Source: Rhizobium giardinii bv. giardinii H152 (GTDB taxonomy: Bacteria > Pseudomonadota > Alphaproteobacteria > Rhizobiales > Rhizobiaceae). Taken from it: a stretch of DNA of 64,000 nucleotides. Of this stretch, positions 55,001 through 62,104 are shown in pieces. A program made the position numbers and the translations under genes. Numbering within the stretch: the stretch's first letter is position 1; every line of letters begins with the position of its first letter. The notes below the pieces were generated by a model. It was not told the DNA's origin, did not search any database, and saw only the letters and a program-made list of their open reading frames with translations. The stretch spans positions 83,412 through 147,411 of the forward strand of contig NZ_KB902746.1 in assembly GCF_000379605.1 (NCBI RefSeq). The letters are read 5' to 3'.

Positions 55001-55255
55001 AGCCGAGACCTCCTTGTGCTGGACCGTGCTGGTGGTAGCAAGCACGGCCGGCGCAGTGGCGGCGACCCGCTCAGCTTGGCGGGAGACTTCGAGCGATCCG
55101 AGCGCGGATGGGACCCTGCGATCGGTGATCCGCTCGACCACCGCACCCACCTGGAGGAAGGCATACACGGCCGCTGCGGTCGCGAGCACCGCGAAGGTGC
55201 TGATCCCAAAAAAAGCGAAGAGTAAACGGCCGCGTATGCCGAGACGTTCAAACAT
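52046..55255 (-). CDS. Hybrid sensor histidine kinase with two receiver domains
   Basis: The 1069-residue protein has helix 1 (LLFAFFGISTFAVLATAAAV), a large, mainly helical periplasmic region (about 35-340), helix 2 (VLGSAVLSLLSSVLIVWLYV), a HAMP domain, a PAS domain (ALYDAEDRLVLCNSRYREIL), then HisKA with His about residue 568 in SMSHELRTPLNAILG. The HATPase domain ends FTVWLP with GTGLGLAIS. Two receivers follow with Asp in ALITLDVLMPGCDGW and VIILDLIMPEMDGFEF. It is downstream of a binding-protein gene and overlaps the regulator that follows. The two receivers imply a phosphorelay. Confidence 0.92.
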   Translation of the reverse strand: MFERLGIRGRLLFAFFGISTFAVLATAAAVYAFLQVGAVVERITDRRVPSALGSLEVSRQAERVAATAPAVLATTSTVQHKEVSAAIGSEMARLEDLLAALKGTAVNAAALAEIESAVIGLRRNLKALDDLVAARLIVVTRKEDLLRRLSATTTASERLVAPAILVMNAKIPQWRATVADVAAPPDVRAAATTDLARAISSYIPQQKAQREISAINEALLKAAVAPTAGDLALMSFALRRSVASLAAATPEIDEKLRTRFRQRVNEFEALIDGAKSILKAREVELAVLAKGGALLLENDQLSRNLTGAANRLVGAANRDISAAGREAATVQRVGTGVVLGSAVLSLLSSVLIVWLYVDRSLLARLAGLSQSMLAIAGGNLRAPLPATGRDEIGRMAQALQLFRDTAVEIEEKNLREVAEARQRLVDAIESISEGFALYDAEDRLVLCNSRYREILYPGIADSVVPGAQFETIVRKAVTQGLVEDAKGQEEEWVAARLEAHRNPKQTLVQHRSQDRWVQVNERHITGGGTVAVYTDISKLKQHEAELELARDAAMAATQAKSKFLASMSHELRTPLNAILGITEMLQEDANEAGQGELIEPLGRVTRAGKHLLKLINEVLDLAKIEAGRLELHIETFDIAGMVHEAATTVQPLARKNRNGMIAKCPDDIGSMRGDPLRVRQILLNLLSNACKFTENGQVTIAATCMKVDDAKGVLLTVADTGIGMTPQQMKNLFQEFSQADSSTTRKYGGTGLGLAISQRLCRAMGGDITVNSTPGVGTKFTVWLPSAIEAPTTQAQPPVRGVSAAELVRLSNVVLVVDDDEAVRDQMRRFLVREGCDVVTAKDGMEGLKLARQLKPALITLDVLMPGCDGWSVLQELKADPELATIPVVMLTMADERNRGYALGAADYMVKPIERDALRKLIAKLWSGAPGSAPRVLIVEDDEDTRQQWRRILSTEGCDVDEAENGRFALERVIHERPDVIILDLIMPEMDGFEFLVELRKRSAFKAVPVVVVTAATLSEEDHERLSGGVERVLAKAAFSRNELLEELRKAIALYSLKRNSPDKDHQHG

Positions 55256-55342
55256 CGCGGCGACCCATCGATCCGGCTGATGTGGTCAACATGGCCCGCA
55301 CAGCTCTTTTCTCGAACACGATCCGTGGTGATCAGCGGTGTG

Positions 55343-56446
55343 TTATTTCAATGGCACGTATTCGCCATCCTTCCAGACATACCATACCCAACTCTGAACC
55401 GTGAGGTCGCCCTTCTCATCAAAGTCGATGCGACCGAGCACCGTATCGAATTGATGGCTACGCAAGGACCTAATCACGTCGCGCAAGTCCTGCGAACCGG
55501 CTTGCTTGACTGCCTGCGCCCAAGCTTGAACGGCGCCATAGCTCAACAGCGTATAGCCTGCGGGTTCGAAGTTGTCCGCGCGGAACCGCTCCACCACCGG
55601 GGCGGCTGTGGGATTTCGCCGGGGATCTGCTGAAAACGTGAAGAGGGTTCCCTCAGCCGCGGGGCCGGCGATCAGGGCAAATTCCTCGGTCGCGAGGGCA
55701 TCTCCGGAGATGAACTGTATCGGATTACCGCGATCACGCGCGCCGCGAACCATGAGCGCTACCTCGGCATGATAGCCTCCAACATATGCCACAGCGACAT
55801 TGGCCGCCTTCAGCGCAGTGATTTCAGCCGAATAGTCATTCTTTGCAGGCGTGTACGACTGGTAGATCGCTTCGGTCACACCCCGCTTGTTCAACTGCTT
55901 TCTGGTCTCGTCGGCAAGTCCCCTGCCATAGGTGGTGCCGTCGTGCAGAATCGCAATCTTCTTGTTCCCCCAATGATCGGCCAGGTAGCTGCCGGCCACA
56001 ACACCCTGTGCATCGTCGCGACCAATGACGCGGAAGACGTTGTCGCGACCCTGTTCGGTCAACAGCGGATTGGTCGACCCTGGCGAAATCTGCAGAACGC
56101 CTGCGGCCTCGTACACTTTCGAAGCTGGAATCGAGGCTCCAGAACAGTAATGTCCGACGACGAACACGGCACCGTCAGCCACGAGCTTTTCGGCGGCGAC
56201 CACCGCTTGCTCGGGATCACAGAAGTCGTCGACCGTGATGAGCCGCACCTGCTGGCCGAGAACGCCGCCCGTCGCATTGAGATCGGCAACCGCCATCTCT
56301 GCTCCACGCTGCCCCTGCTCACCAATCCAGGCCAGCCGTCCCGTCATCGCGGCCGAAACCCCGATCAACACGTCGGCATGCGCGGAGCAACTGACCACAG
56401 CGGCAAGGCCGACAAAGACAAAGACAAAGACAAAGACGCGGTGCAT
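55343..56446 (-). CDS. Branched-chain amino acid-type periplasmic binding protein
   Basis: The 367-residue protein is a LivJ-like (Peripla_BP_6) ligand-binding protein with VLIGVSAAMTGRLAWIGEQG, GAEMAVADLNATGG, VVGHYCSGASIPASKVYEAA and FRVIGRDDAQG. The signal peptide contains four and a half copies of a Val-Phe dipeptide encoded by a GACAAA hexamer repeat. ATG 56446 has GGAAGG upstream. No permease or ATPase is nearby; the hybrid kinase follows 87 bases later on the same strand, which suggests it is a ligand sensor partner rather than a transport component. Confidence 0.88.
   Translation of the reverse strand: MHRVFVFVFVFVGLAAVVSCSAHADVLIGVSAAMTGRLAWIGEQGQRGAEMAVADLNATGGVLGQQVRLITVDDFCDPEQAVVAAEKLVADGAVFVVGHYCSGASIPASKVYEAAGVLQISPGSTNPLLTEQGRDNVFRVIGRDDAQGVVAGSYLADHWGNKKIAILHDGTTYGRGLADETRKQLNKRGVTEAIYQSYTPAKNDYSAEITALKAANVAVAYVGGYHAEVALMVRGARDRGNPIQFISGDALATEEFALIAGPAAEGTLFTFSADPRRNPTAAPVVERFRADNFEPAGYTLLSYGAVQAWAQAVKQAGSQDLRDVIRSLRSHQFDTVLGRIDFDEKGDLTVQSWVWYVWKDGEYVPLK
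56411..56437. repeat. GACAAA hexanucleotide tandem repeat in a signal peptide
   Basis: Four and a half tandem copies of GACAAA encode alternating Val and Phe in the hydrophobic core of the binding-protein signal sequence. Gain or loss of whole units would keep the frame and change signal length. Confidence 0.9.
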
Positions 56447-56671
56447 GGAAGAAACCTTCCGCCTCAATCCCGCAATTTGGCCAACGGAGAGGGTCTCGCA
56501 ATCAGCGACTGCTGTTTCGGACGCGCTCAATTGCATCCGACCATACCATGTAGCACTGGGGAGTGATACGGTTCTTGGCGTCGAAGCCGCAATCAGGGCG
56601 TTTCGCTTAAGCGCCAGCGTCTGTTGCAGCGCAAACCTCGCGGGTAACTGCTTCTATTTTGTGATCCACAC

Positions 56672-56695
56672 TTGGCCGATTTCGTTGAAAAAGTC
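56672..56695 (+). repeat. Left inverted repeat of the insertion sequence
   Basis: The terminal TTGGCCGATTTCGTTGAAAA and following AGTC pair with the right end with two mismatches. Confidence 0.85.
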
Positions 56696-56762
56696 GGCGT
56701 GTTCTCAGTCGATGCCTTGATGCGATGGCGGGTCCTGCGGATTTTGTGATGGGTCGTCGCCG

Positions 56763-58112
56763 TTATGCCGGCTTGGGTGCAGGCATCGGGATCAATTTGG
56801 CGAGCTTTCTGAGGTTTTGGGCGGTGGCTGCGAGATGGAATTCATCCCTTGCGCCATTCGGTCCTCGCAATCGCAAGCGATCCAGCTTGAGAATGCGTTT
56901 GAGATGGGCAAACAGCATCTCGATCTTCTTCCTCTGCCGTCTCGATGTGACATAGGCTTCCGTCTTGGCGATATCGCGAGCCATATCCCGCGCGCCCTCA
57001 TGGATTGATCGTGGGACCTTGCGTGCCGGTTCCTTCGGGCAACATCTCGCTTTGAGTTCGCAGACCTCGCAGTCGTATTTGCTGGCGCGGTAAAGAAGCT
57101 GGTTGTCGTTGACGATCGTACCGCTGGTGGTCAGCACCTTGCCTGCCGGGCAGCGGTAGATGTCATTCGGCCGATCCCAGGTGAAGTCCCTGCGGGAGAA
57201 TGTGCCGTCCGTCCTTGCGGACTTATCGAAGACCGGAATATGCGGCTCGATGCCTTGTTCGTGCACAAGCCAACCGAGCATCTCCGCCGATCCGTATCCG
57301 CTATCAGCGGCCAGCCGAGCCGGATAAAGGCCGAACTCCTCTCTGGTGCGCTCTATCATACGCTTGGCGGCCGTCACTTCTCCCTGGCGAATGGCGGTTG
57401 TCGCCTCGACGTCGACGATGATCGCGTGGTCGAGATCGATCATATAGTTGGCGGTATAGGCAAAGAAGGCCGCGCCCCCGTTGGCGGCGGTCCAACGAGC
57501 TGCCGGATCGGCAGGTGAGATGAACTTCGGTGTGACCGCGGTCGCTGACCCGAACGCCGCGTCATCCAAGGCTGCGACGTATTCCTTGACCGCACGATTG
57601 GCCTTTTCCGGTGCGCTCCAATTGGCTCCCTCGATACCGCTTTGGCGATTGGCATCTGCCTTGATAAGGCTGCCGTCCACCGCAAAGCCCTCACCACCAA
57701 CAAACCCTTCCTCCATGCAGCGCGACACCACCATCTCGAACACGCGCCGAAAGAGATCACTCTCGCGGAAGCGCCCATGACGGTTCTTCGAAAAAGTGGA
57801 ATGATCCGGTACGCGGCCATCAAGACCGAGCCGACAGAACCAGCGATACGCCAAGTTCAGATGGACCTCGTCGCACAGTCGGCGTTCCGAACGGATGCCA
57901 AAGCAATAGCCGACAAGCAGCATGCGGATCATCAGTTCAGGATCAATCGATGGTCGGCCCGTGTGACTGTAAAAACTGGCCATCTCTCCTCGAACTGCCG
58001 ACAGATCGATAAAGCGGTCGATCGCGCGAAGCATGTGATCAGCGGGGATGTGGCCTTCGATTGAGAACTCGTAAAACAACGCGGCCTGATCGACTTGCCT
58101 GGGTCCCAGCAT
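56763..58112 (-). CDS. IS1182-family transposase
   Basis: The 449-residue DDE transposase is intact. The N-terminal DUF772 part shows GRPSIDPELMIRMLLVGYCF and WFCRLGLDGRVPDHSTFSKN. Catalytic Asp residues are likely in FAVDGSLIKADAN and LAADSGYGSAEM, with the Glu in KKIEMLFAHLKRIL. A Cys cluster (YDCEVCELKARCCP) is usual for this group. It fills most of the element, so the copy may be active. Confidence 0.94.
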   Translation of the reverse strand: MLGPRQVDQAALFYEFSIEGHIPADHMLRAIDRFIDLSAVRGEMASFYSHTGRPSIDPELMIRMLLVGYCFGIRSERRLCDEVHLNLAYRWFCRLGLDGRVPDHSTFSKNRHGRFRESDLFRRVFEMVVSRCMEEGFVGGEGFAVDGSLIKADANRQSGIEGANWSAPEKANRAVKEYVAALDDAAFGSATAVTPKFISPADPAARWTAANGGAAFFAYTANYMIDLDHAIIVDVEATTAIRQGEVTAAKRMIERTREEFGLYPARLAADSGYGSAEMLGWLVHEQGIEPHIPVFDKSARTDGTFSRRDFTWDRPNDIYRCPAGKVLTTSGTIVNDNQLLYRASKYDCEVCELKARCCPKEPARKVPRSIHEGARDMARDIAKTEAYVTSRRQRKKIEMLFAHLKRILKLDRLRLRGPNGARDEFHLAATAQNLRKLAKLIPMPAPKPA

Positions 58113-58173
58113 CTGCTTCGCTCCACTTTAGATATTGGAAGTGAATCAGTGATTTGCAGTGCAGGCAACCCCG

Positions 58174-58197
58174 GAGTTTTTCAACAAAATCGGCCAA
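58174..58197 (-). repeat. Right inverted repeat of the insertion sequence
   Basis: Read from the minus strand it begins TTGGCCGATTTTGTTGAAAA and mirrors the left end. Confidence 0.85.
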
Positions 58198-58302
58198 TTG
58201 CGCGCTGATGCGGCATATTTCCCCGCCATCCGTGACAAAAGCTCCAGACGCTTTACCGAACTCAGCGGGGTGCTGTGGATTTGGGCAGCATCGACCAACC
58301 TA

Positions 58303-60201
58303 TCAATTGGCGCCAGCGGCGTCCCTGACGAAGTTTAGACCGGCGGCAGGGGAGCGAGCGAGAATGCGATTGCGACCTTGCGCCTTGGCCTCGTAAAGCG
58401 CGGCGTCCGCCATTGAGACAAGGCTATTTGGCTCCTCTCGCAGGACACGCCCTGTTGCGGACGATATACCGATACTCGCAGTGACTCTGCCGAATTCACT
58501 CTGGGAATGGACGATATTCTCCTCCCTCAAGTGGCTTGCAAATCCTTCTGCAACGATAGCCGCTCCATTCTCATCTGTTTCGGGAAGCAGAACGACGAAC
58601 TCCTCGCCACCATATCGCGCGACGATATCCGCGGGCCGCTTCACGGATCGATGCAGGCATTCACTGACGAGGCGCAGGCATCGGTCTCCGGCCGGATGGC
58701 CGTAGGTGTCATTAAACGCCTTGAAACGATCGATATCGATCATCAACAGGCTCAGTGGTGTCTTGTTCCTTGCACTTCTCGCCGCCTCACGCAAAAACGC
58801 GTCGTCAAAGGCCCGGCGGTTGACGATCCCCGTCAATCCGTCGGTTTCCGCAAGGTTCTTCATCTGCTCGGCAGACAGCCTCAAGGCGATTTCTGCCTGC
58901 TTCATTGTCGTGATGTCCGAAACAACAACCATCGCGGTCCCGTCTGCCGCTCGTCGCGTCTTGATGCTGCGCCAGTCGCCGTTCTGAAGTTGAATCTCTT
59001 CGTTCTTGTTCTCATGCAATGTGCCGCTGGCCGCTTTGATCCAGTCTTCCATCGAATCGTAGGAAATATCCAGACGCTCACGGGTTTCGGCCACACGGCG
59101 TAAAATGTCGCTGATGTGCGCACCAATCACCCGAGCATCTGCGGATAACGGAAACGCGTCTCGGTATTGTTCATTGCAAAAGAGGAGAATGCCCTCGCTA
59201 TCAAACATCGCAAAACCGTCTGGCATTCCCGCCATCGCATGGGATAGCAAGTTCTTGCTTTGCCGCAATTCCCGTTCAAGAGCGGTGCGTTCGGTGATAT
59301 CCCGCGTTACGCCTGCCAGACCGATTACGCGCCCATCCCGATCCCTCAGGGGAACCTTGGAGGCGAGCAGATTTCTACCCTCGATATACTCGGCGCAGTC
59401 GATAAGGGGTAGGCCCGTGCGCATGACCTCCTGCTCGCGGTGATACAATTCCTCGGCGAGCGGCCGCGGCAAGAGATTGAAATCCGACAGGCCCAACATC
59501 TCTGTCGTGGACTCGAAACGATAGAGACGGATCATATTTTCGTTGACGGTGATGAACCGGCTGTCTCGATCCTTCACGTAGAGATAATCGGGCGACTGCG
59601 AAAACGCGGTCTCCAAAATTCTGCGCTCGAGTTCGAGACGTTGCGTTTTCAATAGGATGAGGCCACCCACGATGGTCGCTACACAGTTCGTCGCCGTCAT
59701 AGGTAGGCCGACTGCAGATAGCGCCTGGACCTTCGACAGAGCAGGCAGCAATCCCATTGACGCAATAAGCAGACATCCGATCGCGGCCGCGAGTAGAGCA
59801 ATGTGCGAAAAGACCGGAGCTTTCTTTCTGATTAGGAAGTTCGCTACAATCCCCATGCCAGCGGCGGCAATGGTCACCAGCACGCCATCAGTCATTCCGG
59901 CCCCGCCGATCGAAATGCGGAAAGCAACCGTAAGCGAGGCGGTGATGACTGCCGCAATCGGCCCGCCAAACATCCCCGAAAGAGCAAGCGGCGCAAAGCG
60001 GAGGTCCACAAAAGTGCCGTGACTGAATTGAACGGCAAGCAACATCGAGCCGATGGACGCAACGCCGGCCATGATGCCGAACATGATTTTTTCAAATCCG
60101 ACAATTTGTCGTTGAAACCAGATCGAGAGATGTGCCCAAATCGAAATGGCCAAGCTGACAAAGGCAAGGTTGCCAGCAAACTGCTCCCATATGCCAGTCA
60201 T
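58303..60201 (-). CDS. Membrane diguanylate cyclase with two PAS domains
   Basis: The 632-residue protein begins with a multi-helix 5TM-5TMR_LYT sensor (about 1-190, LRFAPLALSGMFGGPIAAVI), then PAS 1 (SPDYLYVKDRDSRFITVNEN), PAS 2 (DGFAMFDSEGILLFCNEQYR), and a GGDEF domain with ADTDGL-like ETDGLTGIVNRRAFDDA and the active-site ARYGGEEFVVLLPETD. The inhibitory-site RPAD lies five residues before GGEEF, as required for product inhibition. No EAL domain is present, so it should only make c-di-GMP. ATG 60201 is chosen over GTG 60204. It is divergent from the bgsB-like gene. Confidence 0.92.
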   Translation of the reverse strand: MTGIWEQFAGNLAFVSLAISIWAHLSIWFQRQIVGFEKIMFGIMAGVASIGSMLLAVQFSHGTFVDLRFAPLALSGMFGGPIAAVITASLTVAFRISIGGAGMTDGVLVTIAAAGMGIVANFLIRKKAPVFSHIALLAAAIGCLLIASMGLLPALSKVQALSAVGLPMTATNCVATIVGGLILLKTQRLELERRILETAFSQSPDYLYVKDRDSRFITVNENMIRLYRFESTTEMLGLSDFNLLPRPLAEELYHREQEVMRTGLPLIDCAEYIEGRNLLASKVPLRDRDGRVIGLAGVTRDITERTALERELRQSKNLLSHAMAGMPDGFAMFDSEGILLFCNEQYRDAFPLSADARVIGAHISDILRRVAETRERLDISYDSMEDWIKAASGTLHENKNEEIQLQNGDWRSIKTRRAADGTAMVVVSDITTMKQAEIALRLSAEQMKNLAETDGLTGIVNRRAFDDAFLREAARSARNKTPLSLLMIDIDRFKAFNDTYGHPAGDRCLRLVSECLHRSVKRPADIVARYGGEEFVVLLPETDENGAAIVAEGFASHLREENIVHSQSEFGRVTASIGISSATGRVLREEPNSLVSMADAALYEAKAQGRNRILARSPAAGLNFVRDAAGAN

Positions 60202-60859
60202 CACGATACGTGGGCCTTCTCATAGATTTGGATCCCCGATCTTATGCGAAGACCGGTTTGAGCTTTATTAAGACGCAGCGCCAGCCTCGCACTCGCCGCC
60301 CCGAACAGGAGAGCACGGATTCCCTGTTCGTCGAACCGCCAGCAGCACAGGAAAACCAAATCCCTACCTGTCCATTGTCGTCGATGTTATACACACAATG
60401 GGACACCTGCACCGTCGACCAGCGACGCCGCGCTGCGGACCGGACCGAACTTCTATCGTCGGATTGTATCACCGGATGCGATCTCCCTCTGCTCTCCCTC
60501 TTATTAGGTGAGCGCGGTAACGTGCCTATGCTGATCTCTGAGAAATCTCGGGCGGGGGTCGCGGGGAATTGAAACCGAATTTCAGCTTGGAAGCCAGCAT
60601 CATTCGGTTTCCGGCTTGAATCACACATCCTTCTTGCGATGTTACTTTATTAGCATGCAATTATATTTGGATTCTTCTCTCCGCTGGTCTCGCAGTAGCA
60701 GAAAACGAATGCGCGGACCTGTTCCGACACAGTATTTTTGTGTTTCGCTTACTAAAGCCCGCAAATTTTAGGGTTGTTCAACGTCAAATACTGTTGAATG
60801 CTAAGACCGCGCAGCGCGGGCGAAATCGTGATCGCGAACCCCGCTCAGCGACAGAACGG
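60202..60859. other. Long leader between diguanylate cyclase and bgsB-like gene
   Basis: These 658 bases hold no recognisable gene. The part from 60640 to 60760 is AT-rich and probably carries the promoter of the beta-glucan genes. Frames on either strand, including one of 128 codons at 60242-60628, have no family features. Confidence 0.45.
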
Positions 60860-62104
60860 ATGCTTGAGATGAGGATCCTGAACCATCGCATTACGCGGAT
60901 CGCGGTCGGCATTTTGCTCCTGGTGCTTGTTGCCGTCGCCCTATTGCCCGGGGTCACGGGCGTCACCAGTCTGGATGGCACGGTCAATGCACGCCTCGCA
61001 GTCATAAACGCGCCGATCGACGGCGAAGTTGCGGGATCGCCGCTGCGGATCGGAACGCCAGTGAGCGAGGGGGAGGCACTTGCGACCATTCGCAACGAGC
61101 GCGTCAACCGGGCAATCCTTGCCTCGCTGCGCTCAGAACACCGCACCGCGGTCGGACGTGTTGCTGCGCTTGAGCGGGAGCGCGCGGAGCTATCGCAGCT
61201 GCGCAATCAGCTTTCCGAACGACTTGAGGTCTTCCAGCGCGCGACCATTGCCAGCCTGGAACGGGAATTGCAGATCCTGCGGAAGCGGGTCGACGTATCG
61301 CGCGCCCAGGATCTGGTGGCACAAGTGGACCTCGGCCGCAGGCAGGATTTGGAGTCAAGGGGAATTTTCGCCCGCAAGATGGTGGAGTCTGCCAAGGCTG
61401 CCGGGGCCGCGACGGGCGGCGAGGTCGAGGTGAACAGCCTGACGGTCGAATTGCTGCAGCATCGATTGGAAGCCGTGCGTCAGGGGATATTTGTCGGCGG
61501 CGATGGCCAAAACGATGTGCCGTACTCCCGCCAGCGACAGGACGAAGTGATCGTTCGCATCAATGACCTCAACACGCGGATCGCGGAGAACAGGACGCGG
61601 GCGAGCCAGAGCGAACAGCAGATGGCCGAGGAAGAGCGCCGCGTTCGCAGCCTCGAATCGGCGACCATTCTCTCGCCGTTCAAGGGCGTCGTCTGGAGCA
61701 GGAATATCGTCGGCGGCTCCAACGTCATCCTGAACAACGAGATGATGCGAGTGCTCGATTGCCGTGAGCTGTTTGTCGATATTCTCGTGCCCGAGGTAGA
61801 CTACGACGAAATTTATCCCGGGCGCGAGGCGGAGGTCCGGCTCTTTGGGCGTTCCGAGACCTTCAAGGGCAAAGTGCAATCGGTCAAGGGCAGTTCCGCT
61901 GTCGTCGAAAAGGATCTGCTTGCCGCCAACGAACCGGAAACCGACGAGCGCAATGCCCGGATCCGCATCCTGCTTGCCCCTTCGGCACTCAACACCGACT
62001 TCGCCAGTTTCTGCCAAACCGGTCGAACGGTCCAGGTGCGTATTTCCAAACGCGCCGTTCGGCTGTCGCAATGGATCGAAAGCCTATGGTTCAGTCTCTT
62101 CTAG
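60860..62104 (+). CDS. bgsB: HlyD-like membrane-fusion protein of a beta-glucan synthase (BgsB-like)
   Basis: The 414-residue protein has one N-terminal membrane helix (IAVGILLLVLVAVALLPGV), a lipoyl half (VINAPIDGEVAGSPLRIGTP), a long coiled coil (about 90-290), the second lipoyl half (ATILSPFKGVVWSRNIVGGS) and a beta-barrel. It is paired with a BcsA-like synthase in the next, overlapping gene, as in the S. meliloti bgsBA mixed-linkage beta-glucan operon. It may help the glucan across the periplasm. The start is uncertain: ATG 60860 or 60869, and the frame is open to 60740. Confidence 0.78.
   Translation: MLEMRILNHRITRIAVGILLLVLVAVALLPGVTGVTSLDGTVNARLAVINAPIDGEVAGSPLRIGTPVSEGEALATIRNERVNRAILASLRSEHRTAVGRVAALERERAELSQLRNQLSERLEVFQRATIASLERELQILRKRVDVSRAQDLVAQVDLGRRQDLESRGIFARKMVESAKAAGAATGGEVEVNSLTVELLQHRLEAVRQGIFVGGDGQNDVPYSRQRQDEVIVRINDLNTRIAENRTRASQSEQQMAEEERRVRSLESATILSPFKGVVWSRNIVGGSNVILNNEMMRVLDCRELFVDILVPEVDYDEIYPGREAEVRLFGRSETFKGKVQSVKGSSAVVEKDLLAANEPETDERNARIRILLAPSALNTDFASFCQTGRTVQVRISKRAVRLSQWIESLWFSLF

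Larger units (their letters stand above)
56672..58197. mobile_element. IS1182-family insertion sequence
   Basis: The 1526-base element is bounded by 24-base imperfect inverted repeats, at 56672-56695 and 58174-58197, both starting TTGGCCGATTT and differing at two positions. It carries one full-length transposase gene. No target duplication is evident in the flanks (ACAC and TTGC). It sits between the binding-protein gene and the diguanylate cyclase gene. Confidence 0.88.

Noticed and set aside
60242..60628. A 128-codon minus-strand frame in the bgsB leader
   Set aside because: Composition is Ser/Arg-rich, no ribosome site or family pattern; more likely non-coding leader.
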